Assembly: GCF_000407505.1 (NCBI RefSeq) | Contig: NZ_ASWE01000003.1 | Location: 1 to 64,000 of the forward strand | Origin: Enterococcus phoeniculicola ATCC BAA-412 | Lineage (GTDB): Bacteria; Bacillota; Bacilli; Lactobacillales; Enterococcaceae | DNA: 64,000 nt | Direction: 5' to 3' | Part shown: piece by piece, positions 43,604 to 53,488 of the stretch | Numbering within the stretch: position 1 is the first letter of the stretch | Layout of the letters: each line of letters opens with the position of its first letter | Made by a program: the position numbers and the translations under genes | Notes under the pieces: generated by a model | What the model was told of the DNA's origin: nothing | The model's database searches: none | What the model saw: only the letters and a program-made list of their open reading frames with translations

Positions 43604-44551
43604 TTAATTTAGAAGCGTGACATTATTTGGTGTTTTTCGATAGGCAGTGGGCGTAAGACCGGTCTCTTTTTTAAAGACAGTTGTAAAATAGTTAGAATCA
43701 TCAAATCCGCTTTCTAATGCGATGTCAATAATTTTCAGCTGAGTATTTAATAATAGATACTCAGCTTTTTTTATGCGCATTTCATTTAAGTAAGTAAAAA
43801 AAGAAATATGAAAATTTTTTTTGAAAAAGCGACAAAAATGTTCTCGACTAAATCCAATATGGCGACTGATATCATCTAGTGAAATATGATTTTTATAGTT
43901 TTCTTCTATATATAATAAAATCTTTTTACATTTATAAGAGGTTAAATCATTTTTTCGCTCAATATTTTCTTCGAAATGAAACAAGGTTTCTTTTTCTTCA
44001 TAAAGCTGCTGAAAAAATAAGAAGAGATGAGCCTTTAAGGTCAGCTCATAGTAAGGCTTTTTTATCGCAAATGCTTCAATTAGTTCTGAAGCATGAGATT
44101 GTAATAATTCAATATTGTGTATTTCCTGTGTAGCGTGGACAATATGCTGCGCAGTGTATTTTAATATAGGGTCAAAATAGGACTGCTGCACTAAATCTGA
44201 AAAGTGACTTTCAACGAAAAAAGAATCGAACACAATAGCGAAAAATGAGCAGGCAGACTGATTATAGTTTATGGCACCATGTAAAAGATTAGGCGGTATA
44301 AATAAAATATCCCCTTCTTTGGCGATGAAATGATTCCCTTCAATAATAACCTCCATCATTCCATTCGTGATATAAAGAATCTCCATTTCTCTGTGCCAAT
44401 GCGTATGAATCATAAATGTTTGCGATTCATCATGACTAGTAAAATGAACTGCAAAAGGGAACAGACTATTTCCATGCTCGGTGATTTCATTTAGAGATTG
44501 GTCAATATCTTTCTCACTGGGGTTAGGTGTAAAAATAAAGTTCTCCATCAT
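43604..44551 (-). CDS. AraC-family regulator with cupin sensor domain
   Basis: 315 residues. The N-terminal cupin-like region (about 30-150) contains HTHWHREMEILYITNGMMEV and GDILFIPPNLLHG. The C-terminal AraC DNA-binding domain (about 215-310) has two helix-turn-helix units, ISLDDISRHIGFSREHFCRFF and IIDIALESGFDDSNYFTTVF, and ends near TPTAYR. It reads away from the transporter operon at 44674 and is the likely activator of that sugar locus. A 16-bp palindrome-like element (44567-44582) and the promoter at 44607 lie in the shared region. The ligand is unknown but probably the imported oligosaccharide. Confidence 0.9.
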   Translation of the reverse strand: MMENFIFTPNPSEKDIDQSLNEITEHGNSLFPFAVHFTSHDESQTFMIHTHWHREMEILYITNGMMEVIIEGNHFIAKEGDILFIPPNLLHGAINYNQSACSFFAIVFDSFFVESHFSDLVQQSYFDPILKYTAQHIVHATQEIHNIELLQSHASELIEAFAIKKPYYELTLKAHLFLFFQQLYEEKETLFHFEENIERKNDLTSYKCKKILLYIEENYKNHISLDDISRHIGFSREHFCRFFKKNFHISFFTYLNEMRIKKAEYLLLNTQLKIIDIALESGFDDSNYFTTVFKKETGLTPTAYRKTPNNVTLLN

Positions 44552-44606
44552 TTTTCTCCTTTTTCTAAAATATCAATATTTTCGTGTATTTCAATTAAGA
44601 TAGCGA

Positions 44607-44635
44607 TTACATTCTATCATGAATACTAATATAAT
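44607..44635 (+). promoter_or_regulatory. Sigma-A promoter of the GH31 operon
   Basis: TTACAT (44607-44612) and TATAAT (44630-44635) have a 17-base spacer. The weak -35 fits activator dependence. An inverted repeat at 44567-44582 lies upstream, where an AraC-type activator would bind. Confidence 0.65.
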
Positions 44636-44673
44636 GAAAATGTGTTTAAGAGAAATAACTAGGAGGACAAAAG

Positions 44674-45948
44674 ATGAAAAAATTATTGTTAGTATCCGTA
44701 GTAGTCTTAGGAATGCTTGGTTTAACAGCGTGTGGAAGCTCAGAAGACTCAAAAGATAAAGGGAAAACAACCTTGGAAGTGTTTAACATTAAAACGGAAA
44801 CTGCAGAGCAAATGGACGCATTAGTTGAAAAGTATGAAAAAAGTCATCCAGAGATCAAAATCAATATGACAACGGTCGGAGGAGGAACAGATGCGACCGC
44901 AGCCATGCAATCTAAGTTTTCTTCTGGAGATGAACCAGATGTTTTTATGCTAGGTGGATTATCCGATACCCAAACTTGGGAACACAAATTATATGATTTA
45001 ACTGATACAGATTTAGCAAAAAATGCGATTGAGGGAACATTAGAAGGTGCAACATTAAATGATAAAGTTTTAGGTGTTCCTATGAATATTGAAGGATATG
45101 GATGGTTAATTAACAAAGAAATTTTCAAGAAAGCAGGAATTGAAGTAGAAGCTATTCAATCATTTGCTGATTTTGAAAAAGCGGTAAAAATACTTGATTC
45201 AAAATCAGAAGAATTAGGCCTAGATGGCGTATTTGCTTTTAGTGGAGGAGAAACTTGGGTAACTAGTCAATTTAGCTCCAATTTCATTGCTCCAGAATTT
45301 TCTGATAGTTTAATCGAAACATATGGTGCAAAGGAATTAAAATTTACGTATAACAAACAAATGGAGAACTACCTTAACTTGGCAGCGAAATATAATGCCT
45401 CACCACTTGAATCAATGGATTACAGCACATCCGTGGAAGAGTTATTTGCTGGTGGAAAGGCAGCAATTGTTCATCAGGGAAATTGGATTGTCCCAACATT
45501 AAATAGCTTGGATGAGTCATTTGCTAAAGAAAAATTAGATATTATTCCTATGTTTGTAGAAAGCGAGACACAAGGAAAAATCGTTGCGGGTCCTGCATGG
45601 TATTGGGGCGTGAACAAAGATAAAGATCAAAAAGTAATTGATGCATCTATTGAATTTTTAACGTGGATGTATACAGATGAAGAAGCAATGGATTCAATTA
45701 TTAATGAGTTTGATTTTATCCCAGCGTATACCAATTTCTCTGGCGATAAAATTACGGATCCATTATCAAATAAAATCTATACGTATCTAGCAGATGGAAA
45801 AACTGTTCCATGGGCGCATAATTCTTATCCAGATGGATTTGGTCAAAATGTTATTGGTGTTCAAGTACAGGCCTATACAGCAGATCAAATAACTTGGGAT
45901 GATTTTGTTAAAACTGTGACAACCACTTGGAAAGATGAACGTAAGTAA
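44674..45948 (+). CDS. Sugar ABC transporter substrate-binding lipoprotein
   Basis: 424 residues. The lipobox LTAC gives a lipidated cysteine near residue 20. The mature part is a family-1 solute-binding protein (LEVFNIKTETAEQMDALV at the start, MENYLNLAAKYNASP, then AIVHQGNWIVPTL). It is related to the binding protein at 57981: both share the pattern SLKAKFSSGE/AMQSKFSSGDE and a GSW/GNWIVPTL block. An AGGAGGA site precedes the ATG. It opens an operon with two permeases and a GH31 enzyme, so the ligand is probably an alpha-linked xylosyl- or glucosyl-oligosaccharide. Confidence 0.92.
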   Translation: MKKLLLVSVVVLGMLGLTACGSSEDSKDKGKTTLEVFNIKTETAEQMDALVEKYEKSHPEIKINMTTVGGGTDATAAMQSKFSSGDEPDVFMLGGLSDTQTWEHKLYDLTDTDLAKNAIEGTLEGATLNDKVLGVPMNIEGYGWLINKEIFKKAGIEVEAIQSFADFEKAVKILDSKSEELGLDGVFAFSGGETWVTSQFSSNFIAPEFSDSLIETYGAKELKFTYNKQMENYLNLAAKYNASPLESMDYSTSVEELFAGGKAAIVHQGNWIVPTLNSLDESFAKEKLDIIPMFVESETQGKIVAGPAWYWGVNKDKDQKVIDASIEFLTWMYTDEEAMDSIINEFDFIPAYTNFSGDKITDPLSNKIYTYLADGKTVPWAHNSYPDGFGQNVIGVQVQAYTADQITWDDFVKTVTTTWKDERK

Positions 45949-46002
45949 TAAGTTTTGAGGGGGGAAATCTCCCTCTCTTGTTTTATTGGAGGAGGGGCAC
46001 AT

Positions 46003-46869
46003 ATGTTAACAAATAAATCAAAATCTTTTTGGCTATTATTACTTCCTGCATTAGTAGGATTAACACTTGTTTTATTTATCCCACTTTTAGTCGGATCGTA
46101 CTATTCATTGACTGATTGGAATGGGAATACGGTGGGACAATTCGTTGGAATAGAGAACTATATTCGTGCATTCAAGGATAAGGGGTTTATAGATAGCTTA
46201 CTCTTTACTGCTAAGTTTTCTGTAGTGAGTGTGGTATTGATAAATGTAATTGCTTTGATGCTTGCTACGTTAGTTACACAAAAATTAGGTCGCTGGACGA
46301 CGTTTTTCAGAACGATCTTTTTTATGCCGAACTTAATCGAAGGAATTATCTTAGGATTTATCTGGCAATTTATTTTTAATAAAGCATTTGAAACGATCGG
46401 AGATTTAACGGGTATTGGATTTTTTAAAGGCTGGTTGAGTACACCTGAAACGGGATTTTGGGGATTAGTAATGCTATTTGTTTGGCAGATGAGTGGTTAC
46501 ATGATGTTAATCTATGTGTCATTTTTAAACAACATTCCTGAGGAAATATTGGAAGCGGCAGACATGGACGGTGCTTCTCCAATGCAGACCTTTTTAAAAA
46601 TCAAATTACCTATGTTGATGCCAGCATTCACAGTTACTTTGTTCTTAACGCTGTCCAATGCATTTAAAATTTATGATCAAAACTTAGCACTGACACAAGG
46701 TGGACCATACAATTCTACACAAATGACAGCAATGAATATTTACAATGAAGCATTTGCAATGAGAAAGATGGGATTCGCCCAATCTAAAGCGATTATTTTT
46801 CTATTAATTATCGTAGTGATTTCAGTAGTTCAAATTTCAATCACTCGTAAAAAGGAGATAAGTGCTTAA
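46003..46869 (+). CDS. Carbohydrate ABC transporter permease 1
   Basis: 288 residues from the ATG at 46003, directly behind GGAGGAGGGG; the frame opens upstream, but without a better start. Six membrane helices are present, and the EAA loop reads EAADMDGASPMQTFLKIKLPML. Membrane segments such as FFMPNLIEGIILGFIWQFIF closely match those of the permease at 59288, showing that the two transporters are paralogous. The stop overlaps the next permease by one base. Confidence 0.92.
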   Translation: MLTNKSKSFWLLLLPALVGLTLVLFIPLLVGSYYSLTDWNGNTVGQFVGIENYIRAFKDKGFIDSLLFTAKFSVVSVVLINVIALMLATLVTQKLGRWTTFFRTIFFMPNLIEGIILGFIWQFIFNKAFETIGDLTGIGFFKGWLSTPETGFWGLVMLFVWQMSGYMMLIYVSFLNNIPEEILEAADMDGASPMQTFLKIKLPMLMPAFTVTLFLTLSNAFKIYDQNLALTQGGPYNSTQMTAMNIYNEAFAMRKMGFAQSKAIIFLLIIVVISVVQISITRKKEISA

Positions 46870-47693
46870 TGAAGACAAAAAGAAAAAATAAAAAGATTTT
46901 ATTAATTGCAGCGGGACTCATTTTTTCAGCATTATGGTTTTATCCATTCTTCTTAATCGTAATTAATTCATTTAAAACAAAATCAGAAATTTTTCAAAAT
47001 ACATTGAATTTACCTAAGGGAATTGATTTTGACAATTATATGATGGCGTTAGATAAATTAGATTTTGTGCGAAGTGCGGTAAATTCTTTGATGATTACAG
47101 TGGGTTCCTTGATACTTATTATCTTTGTTTCATCAATGGCAGCTTACGCTTTGTCCAGAAATACAGGTAAATTAAGCGGAATTATTTATTTCATTATCGC
47201 CATAGGATTACTGATTCCATTTCAGGGGATTATGATTCCTTTAATTTCTCTTTTCGGGAAAGTCAGTATGCTGAATCGCCCAGGACTGATGATTATGTAT
47301 TTAGGTCTAGCCACAAGTATGGCAACATTTATGTATTACGGTGCGTTACGTGGCATTCCTAAATCACTGGATGAAGCAGCAATTATTGATGGGGCTGGTA
47401 CTTTTCAAATTTATTGGAAAATTATTTTTCCATTGCTAAAACCTACAACTGTAACAATTATTGTTTTGAACTCACTTTGGTTTTGGAATGATTATCTATT
47501 GCCATCCTTAAGTGTAAACAAAGAGGGGATGTATACAATCCCGCTTAAAATGTTTTATTTCTTTGGAGAATTTAATAAGCAGTGGCACCTTGCTTTGGCA
47601 GCATTAGTGATAGTTATTTTACCAATCATTATTTTATTTATCATACTGCAAAAACACGTTGTGAAAGGAATTTCAGATGGGGCAGTCAAATAG
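46869..47693 (+). CDS. Carbohydrate ABC transporter permease 2
   Basis: 274 residues, six membrane helices, EAA loop EAAIIDGAGTFQIYWKIIFPLL. It starts in the stop of the preceding permease (TAATG), so the two subunits are made in equal amount. The end HVVKGISDGAVK is nearly the same as that of the paralogue at 60205 (HIIKGVADGAVK). The GH31 gene follows after nine bases. Confidence 0.92.
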   Translation: MKTKRKNKKILLIAAGLIFSALWFYPFFLIVINSFKTKSEIFQNTLNLPKGIDFDNYMMALDKLDFVRSAVNSLMITVGSLILIIFVSSMAAYALSRNTGKLSGIIYFIIAIGLLIPFQGIMIPLISLFGKVSMLNRPGLMIMYLGLATSMATFMYYGALRGIPKSLDEAAIIDGAGTFQIYWKIIFPLLKPTTVTIIVLNSLWFWNDYLLPSLSVNKEGMYTIPLKMFYFFGEFNKQWHLALAALVIVILPIIILFIILQKHVVKGISDGAVK

Positions 47694-47702
47694 GAGGAAC
47701 TT

Positions 47703-49955
47703 ATGAGATTTACTGAAGGATACTGGCTAACAAAGGATGGATTTACGTTAAACCATCCCGAAGAATGCCGTGATTATCGAGTGGAAGACAAGGCATTAGA
47801 ATTATTTTTACCGTATAAAAAAATACAAAAACGTGGGGATACATTGAATTTAGGAATGACGACCCTTCGTTTGGAATCACCACAAAACGATGTTATTAAA
47901 GTTCGTTTAACCCATCATGATGTAGATCAGGCGACGCCTTATTTTAAAGTCGAGTCAAATGAAACGCAGATCTCTATTTCTACAGAAGAAGAGTTTCGAT
48001 TTAAAGCAGGGAGATTAGAGGCACGAATTCCAAAAGAAGGCCCATTCACACTTGAATTTTTTGGAGATAATCAGCTAATTACGGCATCTAAACCGCATGC
48101 TCAAGCAGAAATTACATCGGATGATGGAAAACATTATATGCGTGAACAGCTGACTTTAGATTCCCATGAGTTCGTTTATGGTATGGGTGAACGATTTACC
48201 CCGTTCACAAAAAATGGACAATCAGTAGATATTTGGAACGAAGATGGCGGAACAGGAAGCGAAAAATCCTATAAAAATATTCCTTTTTATCTTACCAATA
48301 AAGGGTACGGTGTATTTGTGAATCACCCAGAAAAAGTTTCTTTTGAGATTGCTTCTGAAAATGTATCTAGAGCCCAATTTAGTATAGAAGGGGAAATTTT
48401 AGAATACTCCATTATTTATGGACCCACAATGAAAGAAGTTTTAAAAAAATATACAGATTTAACTGGAAAACCAGCATTGCCGCCAGCATGGTCATTTGGC
48501 TTGTGGCTTTCTACTTCATTCACAACAGACTATAGTGAACAGACGGTTATGCAGTTTATTGATGGGATGCAAGAAAGAGAGATTCCATTTGATGTCTTTC
48601 ACTTTGACTGCTTCTGGATGAAGGAATTTGAATGGTGCGGTTTTGAATGGGATAAAGAGATGTTTCCAGACCCTCAGGGCTTATTAGATAGGATTCATGA
48701 AAAAGGATTAAAAGTATGTATGTGGATTAATCCATACGTAGGTCAAAAAGCGAGAGTATTTAAAGAATGTAAAGAAAAAGGTTATTTTATTAAACGAGAA
48801 GATGGTGCTGTTTGGCAATGGGATTTATGGCAAGCAGGGCAAGGGATTATTGATTTTACAAATCCTGAAGCTAGAGAGTGGTATAAGGCACAATTAAGAA
48901 ATTTACTGGATATGGGGGTAGATTCATTCAAAACAGATTTTGGCGAACGAATTCCGACTGATGCGGTTTATTTTGATGGTTCTGATCCTGAAAAAATGCA
49001 CAATTACTATGCTTATTTATATAACGAAGTTGTTTTTGAACTTTTGGAAGAAATCAAAGGGGAAGGAAATGCAGTTGTATTTGCACGTTCTGCCTCTGTA
49101 GGTTCACAAAAATTCCCTGTACACTGGGGCGGAGATAATTTATCACAATACTCATCAATGGCAGAATCATTGCGTGGAGGGCTCTCATTCGTTCTTTCAG
49201 GATTTGGTTTTTGGAGTCATGATATAGGCGGGTTTGAAGAGAATACGACAGAAGATTTATATAAGCGCTGGACACAATTTGGTCTTTTATCTACCCATAG
49301 CCGTTATCATGGCAATATTGAGTATCGTGTTCCTTGGAACTTTGGTGAAGAGTCGGCATTAGTAACACAGAAATTCTCTAGACTAAAAAATAAACTGATG
49401 CCTTATATTTATAAAGAAGCCGTAACGACAGCTAAAACAGGAATTCCAATGATGCGTCCATTAGTCTTAGAGTTTGAAGAAGATTATACTGTGCATACGC
49501 TGGATAAACAGTATATGTTTGGTGAAGATTTATTAGTGGCTCCTATTTTTAATGCGGAGGGGAAAGTTTCATTTTATCTTCCAAAAGGGAAATGGACTAA
49601 CTATTTAACGAATAGGGTGTATGAGGGTGGAGAATGGTACCAAGAACAATACGATTATTTTTCTCTGCCACTATTAGCTCGACCAAATAGTTTAATTGTT
49701 GAAGGGGCACAAGAAAATACTGCATCTTATAATTATAGTGAACAAGTAACGATTCATGCATTCGAGTTAACGGAAGAAAAAACAATAGAAATTGTTGATA
49801 TAACTGGAAAACTAGCAGGAAAGGTAACTATTACACCAGCTGGTGACTCATATGAAGTGAAAGTAAATAATATAGAGCATGCTACCATCATTTTCAGAAA
49901 CAAAGAAATTAAAGGAATGAAGCAGCATGAGCTAGGCTCACTTTATCAAATATAG
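47703..49955 (+). CDS. yicI: GH31 alpha-xylosidase / alpha-glucosidase (YicI-like)
   Basis: 750 residues, no signal peptide. A beta-sandwich N-terminal domain (about 1-240) precedes the GH31 barrel. The nucleophile is in FKTDFGERIP (about D412) and the acid/base in HWGGDN (about D478). Further family blocks are YGMGERFTPF, WMKEFEWCGFEWD and GGFEENTTEDLYKRW. The FGERIPTDAVY segment and the F-x-W-C-x-F loop are those of the YicI alpha-xylosidase group rather than of maltases. It would release xylose (or glucose) from imported oligosaccharides such as isoprimeverose in the cytoplasm. It is the last gene of the operon, with a terminator at 50025-50064. Confidence 0.88.
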   Translation: MRFTEGYWLTKDGFTLNHPEECRDYRVEDKALELFLPYKKIQKRGDTLNLGMTTLRLESPQNDVIKVRLTHHDVDQATPYFKVESNETQISISTEEEFRFKAGRLEARIPKEGPFTLEFFGDNQLITASKPHAQAEITSDDGKHYMREQLTLDSHEFVYGMGERFTPFTKNGQSVDIWNEDGGTGSEKSYKNIPFYLTNKGYGVFVNHPEKVSFEIASENVSRAQFSIEGEILEYSIIYGPTMKEVLKKYTDLTGKPALPPAWSFGLWLSTSFTTDYSEQTVMQFIDGMQEREIPFDVFHFDCFWMKEFEWCGFEWDKEMFPDPQGLLDRIHEKGLKVCMWINPYVGQKARVFKECKEKGYFIKREDGAVWQWDLWQAGQGIIDFTNPEAREWYKAQLRNLLDMGVDSFKTDFGERIPTDAVYFDGSDPEKMHNYYAYLYNEVVFELLEEIKGEGNAVVFARSASVGSQKFPVHWGGDNLSQYSSMAESLRGGLSFVLSGFGFWSHDIGGFEENTTEDLYKRWTQFGLLSTHSRYHGNIEYRVPWNFGEESALVTQKFSRLKNKLMPYIYKEAVTTAKTGIPMMRPLVLEFEEDYTVHTLDKQYMFGEDLLVAPIFNAEGKVSFYLPKGKWTNYLTNRVYEGGEWYQEQYDYFSLPLLARPNSLIVEGAQENTASYNYSEQVTIHAFELTEEKTIEIVDITGKLAGKVTITPAGDSYEVKVNNIEHATIIFRNKEIKGMKQHELGSLYQI

Positions 49956-50024
49956 TGAAAGAAGTTGTATTAAGCGTATGCGCTCTGCAAAGGAAATACA
50001 GGTGAATTTACAAATAATACAACC

Positions 50025-50064
50025 GAAAAACGGAAAACCGATGTTCCTTGGTTTTCCGTTTTTT
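50025..50064. terminator. Bidirectional terminator between GH31 and levR-type gene
   Basis: A 14-bp perfect stem (50026-50039 with 50050-50063) flanked by A-run and T-run serves both convergent genes. Confidence 0.88.
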
Positions 50065-50069
50065 GTAAA

Positions 50070-52874
50070 TCAATCAAACGCCACATCCGTTAACAGTATC
50101 TCGTGAATATAGAACAGTTCACTAGGTGGCAGTGTGATATTAAAGCTTTCTTCAATTTCATCAAATGAACGTTTGATTTTTTCTGGATGGGCTGGATAGG
50201 TTTTCTTCATAGCAAGCTGGTCTTCTTTGGTTGCAGTGAGTGTTTTATTTTCAAATATAAGTCGTTCAAGCATGCACCCAATGTGAATAAATAGTTTCAT
50301 TAGCGTTTCATTTGATAGACGTACCTCAAAGAATTCTTCCATTTGTTCAATCTGTTTAATAAGTAATGAATGGATTTTTTCTGGTGCAATATACATTAGG
50401 TATTTATCTAATGCTTCGCTACAGAGTCTAAAGGTGATTTCTCTAGTAGCTTTATCAATAGAAAGCATAGTTTTATCTGAGTCAGGGACATGTTTTCCCA
50501 ACAAGTTGAGAAGTAAGTCAAATCCTTGCTTTAAAAGAATTTCATCTAGTGAGATATAAGGAATTGCCAACTGTTCTAACTGGATACTTCCGATGATTGC
50601 CACACTTTCCTTATCCTTTGATGTAAGACGTATAATGTGTTCAATATCTTTTTGACTACCGCTAAGAGGGATTAATTGAACATCGTAAATATGATTACTT
50701 CGTAAAAATTCTCCAATAATTTGTTCTAAAAATAGAGCAACTCCTTCACCAGAAGCACACACGGTATAGATGACGCGGTTCATTTCTGTCTCTAAATAGT
50801 TTTTAACTCGAACTTGCAATTTGTGGTTCAACTCATCATTCATCTGAGCAATATCTGCCACAATTTGTTTGGAGGAAACAAATGAGAAAATAGCTTGGCG
50901 AACACTCTCTAAAATAATCAGCAGGTTCGTGGACTCAATCACAAAAATTTGATTCTCGTTTTTTGTAACCAGCTGCTTGTCTAGCTGTGCAAGAGAGCCC
51001 ATATCAGCAAAAATAATCCAGTCTTTGTCATCGTCAAAGCTATTAATTTTTTCATTGATTAGTTGAGCTGCCTCAGAAGGGCTCATTGTAAGAGGCATAT
51101 CTAACCCGATAACGTCAGAAGTATTTAACAAGGTATTAATTGTTTCAGCAATACTAGCTCCAGCACTTGTTCCATGTGCTACGACCATAAAATGTGTAGT
51201 GGTTTGTGTTTTATTTTTGGTTAATGAATCAATAATAGACGCAAGCGTTTGTAACTCTCTAGGAGAGCAGAATAAATGGAAACGACGTTCAATAATTTGA
51301 ATCATCTTTTTTGCCGTGTTAATTGAATGGACAGAAGGAACATAAGTTGCGACATCAATTAGCTCATGAGGTAAATCATTTTTTTCTTGAAGATTTCGTA
51401 AAAATAAAGCTAGTGCTAAATAGATACTCTGATCAAGAACTAACTCGTGTTCTTTTACTAGCACATCAGATAGTATGACAGAAATTTCTTTTGTCATTTC
51501 ATCAAAAAGAACAGAATAATTCGATTGTAAAATCATATTTTTCGAGATTTTATTTGTGTAGTCTTTAAAAACTTCACTTAGATCAATTTGCTCTTTTGAA
51601 ACAATTAGTTGATTAAAGTAATAGTTTACAAAATCATGATCCATAATAATAGAGGATTCACTATGCGTAGATTCATCCGCAGTAATCGTCATTTTTTGTG
51701 GAACAATTCGCTCTAGCTGATTTCTTTTTTCCTGATCAGACTGATGAATCAACTGGAATATGTAAGAAGGTAAAGAAGGACTGTTGACTTGGACAACAGA
51801 GACCTCTTGTTGTTTTGATTCTAAATAAGCGCGAGCAATGGCAAGTTGTAAATCACTACGCAGTTGGCCTAAATTTCCTTTTGCCTCATAAGAAAGAAGC
51901 TGGATGAGTGCTCCTTTGGACAGTTCAATCGTCGTATTTACCTTTCTCGCTTCAATCGATGCGTATTCACGAATAATATCTAGTCGTTCCGTTAATCCTC
52001 GTTCTTCTAAGTTAGGTAGCCAGATGGTCGTAGGAATTCTTCGTAAAAAGGTAGTCAGCAAGTTATTATTTTCTGTTTCAGTAGTTGCGCCGATGATAAA
52101 CACATCCGCTGAACGTTCCTCAATCGTTTCTCCCATCCTTCGATAAACTTTTTTATCGATAAAATGAAATAACATTTCTTGACCCTCCGGCGGCAGGCGA
52201 TGGATTTCATCAAGAAAAAGGACTCCGCCATCTGCAGCTTCAACCATACCCATTTTTTCTTCATCTGCACCTGTATAAGCACCTTTGACAGCCCCAAATA
52301 ATTGAGTCATCAATAGTTGAGGGTTGTTTGCGTAATCTGCACAATTAAATCGAATAAACGGACTGTCTTTAGCAAAAATATTTTTTTCTTGACCGAAGGA
52401 ATACATCACTTCTGCAAAGATACTCTTTCCTACACCAGATTCACCTAAAAGAAGTGTATGAAGACCATTTGGTGGGTATAAAATGGCTGCCTTTGCTGTC
52501 TGTATCGCTTTTCCCAAGCTTCCCTTCCAACCGATTAATGAGGAAAAGGCATCTTCCATAGTAGCGGCAGGCGTAAGACAGTCTGAAATTTCTGAAAATT
52601 TTTGGAATAATAAGTCTTTTGAAGCGATTGTCCCTCCTAAATAGGATTCAACGGCAGGAAGGTACAAATATTTTACAGGCCGTCCTTTTAATTTAATTAT
52701 TTTTCTTTTTCTATGTAATTCGTTCAAGTCTTGTGAGACGTTATTTCGAAATAGGTCCGTTTGCTCGGAAATATCAACTGCACTAATCCCCACACTTGAA
52801 GTCTGGTAATCTGTTTCGGTAAGCGCCTCCGTATATTCTTGAACAAAGGACAAAATTTTATCAATTCGTTTCAT
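50070..52874 (-). CDS. levR: Sigma-54-dependent PTS regulator, LevR/ManR family
   Basis: 934 residues. In order: an N-terminal winged helix (about 1-75); an AAA+ sigma-54 interaction domain (about 100-340) with Walker A GESGVGKS, the sigma-54 contact loop GAYTGA in place of GAFTGA, and Walker B GGVLFLDEIHR; a first PRD (about 450-540); an EIIA-Man-like domain with the histidine in VVAHGTSAGASIAE; an EIIB-Gat-like part (about 690-780); and a second PRD near the C-terminus (KLFIHIGCMLERLI). LevR-type proteins activate mannose-family PTS operons and are controlled by PTS phosphorylation. It reads away from a PTS operon that has a -24/-12 promoter, fitting direct control. The symbol denotes the family. 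Confidence 0.93.
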   Translation of the reverse strand: MKRIDKILSFVQEYTEALTETDYQTSSVGISAVDISEQTDLFRNNVSQDLNELHRKRKIIKLKGRPVKYLYLPAVESYLGGTIASKDLLFQKFSEISDCLTPAATMEDAFSSLIGWKGSLGKAIQTAKAAILYPPNGLHTLLLGESGVGKSIFAEVMYSFGQEKNIFAKDSPFIRFNCADYANNPQLLMTQLFGAVKGAYTGADEEKMGMVEAADGGVLFLDEIHRLPPEGQEMLFHFIDKKVYRRMGETIEERSADVFIIGATTETENNNLLTTFLRRIPTTIWLPNLEERGLTERLDIIREYASIEARKVNTTIELSKGALIQLLSYEAKGNLGQLRSDLQLAIARAYLESKQQEVSVVQVNSPSLPSYIFQLIHQSDQEKRNQLERIVPQKMTITADESTHSESSIIMDHDFVNYYFNQLIVSKEQIDLSEVFKDYTNKISKNMILQSNYSVLFDEMTKEISVILSDVLVKEHELVLDQSIYLALALFLRNLQEKNDLPHELIDVATYVPSVHSINTAKKMIQIIERRFHLFCSPRELQTLASIIDSLTKNKTQTTTHFMVVAHGTSAGASIAETINTLLNTSDVIGLDMPLTMSPSEAAQLINEKINSFDDDKDWIIFADMGSLAQLDKQLVTKNENQIFVIESTNLLIILESVRQAIFSFVSSKQIVADIAQMNDELNHKLQVRVKNYLETEMNRVIYTVCASGEGVALFLEQIIGEFLRSNHIYDVQLIPLSGSQKDIEHIIRLTSKDKESVAIIGSIQLEQLAIPYISLDEILLKQGFDLLLNLLGKHVPDSDKTMLSIDKATREITFRLCSEALDKYLMYIAPEKIHSLLIKQIEQMEEFFEVRLSNETLMKLFIHIGCMLERLIFENKTLTATKEDQLAMKKTYPAHPEKIKRSFDEIEESFNITLPPSELFYIHEILLTDVAFD

Positions 52875-52885
52875 AGGAAAACTCC

Positions 52886-52918
52886 ATCCGTATTATTTGT
52901 TTGTGTATCCGTATTAAT
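52886..52918 (+). promoter_or_regulatory. Repeated ATCCGTATT elements, possible activator sites
   Basis: ATCCGTATTA occurs at 52886-52895 and 52907-52916 (21 bases apart, two helical turns), and ATCCGTATT recurs next to the -24 element (53001-53009). Placement 90-120 bases upstream of a sigma-54 promoter is that of an activator-binding region. Confidence 0.45.
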
Positions 52919-53007
52919 AGAGTTGATTATAGATGAAAGCGTATTATTTTACAATGTTTTCGTATCATTTTATAACTCTCATCTTGATATACTTCGGTTT
53001 ATCCGTA

Positions 53008-53024
53008 TTGGCACGGTACTTGCT
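53008..53024 (+). promoter_or_regulatory. Sigma-54 (-24/-12) promoter of the mannose-family PTS
   Basis: TTGGCACGGTACTTGCT is an almost perfect match to the sigma-54 consensus, with GG and GC twelve bases apart. Transcription should start near 53035, just upstream of the IIA ribosome site. The adjacent LevR-type activator supports it. Confidence 0.93.
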
Positions 53025-53062
53025 GTTAAATAGTTATACAACAAAAAGGGGAGAAGGATTTT

Positions 53063-53488
53063 ATGGGAGAATTTGCCGTATTGCTGATAAGTCATGGCTA
53101 TTATGCTAAAGAAGCGTTGGAGAGTGCAGAGATGATTGTAGGAAAACAACAAAATACTCAAGTGGTCTCTGTTACACCAGAGAAAGATTTGCAGACTGTT
53201 TTAGATGAAGTGAATATGAACTACGAACAGTTGGACACCTCTAGCGGGTTGTTGATTTTAGCCGATATATTAGGTGGAACACCTAGTAATGTTGCTGGAA
53301 ATCTAGTTTTAAGCAAGAAAAATGTACATGCAGTTACTGGCTTTAATTTACCGATGCTGCTTGAACTATTTTTAAACAGAGAGAATTCAATGGAAACAGT
53401 AATTGAAAAAATTCATAAGGTCTATAAAACAAGCTTTAATGATTTGAATCGCGTATTAACAAAGGAGGAAGAAGTAAATGAGTATTGA
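53063..53488 (+). CDS. PTS mannose-family EIIA component
   Basis: 141 residues. The IIA-Man fold begins AVLLISHGYYAKEAL, with the phosphorylated histidine at about H11. A second block, LILADILGGTPSNVAGNL, is typical of the family. It accepts phosphate from HPr and passes it to EIIB. The last 11 bases overlap the EIIB gene. It is the first gene behind the sigma-54 promoter, after a GGGGAGAAGGA site. Confidence 0.95.
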   Translation: MGEFAVLLISHGYYAKEALESAEMIVGKQQNTQVVSVTPEKDLQTVLDEVNMNYEQLDTSSGLLILADILGGTPSNVAGNLVLSKKNVHAVTGFNLPMLLELFLNRENSMETVIEKIHKVYKTSFNDLNRVLTKEEEVNEY

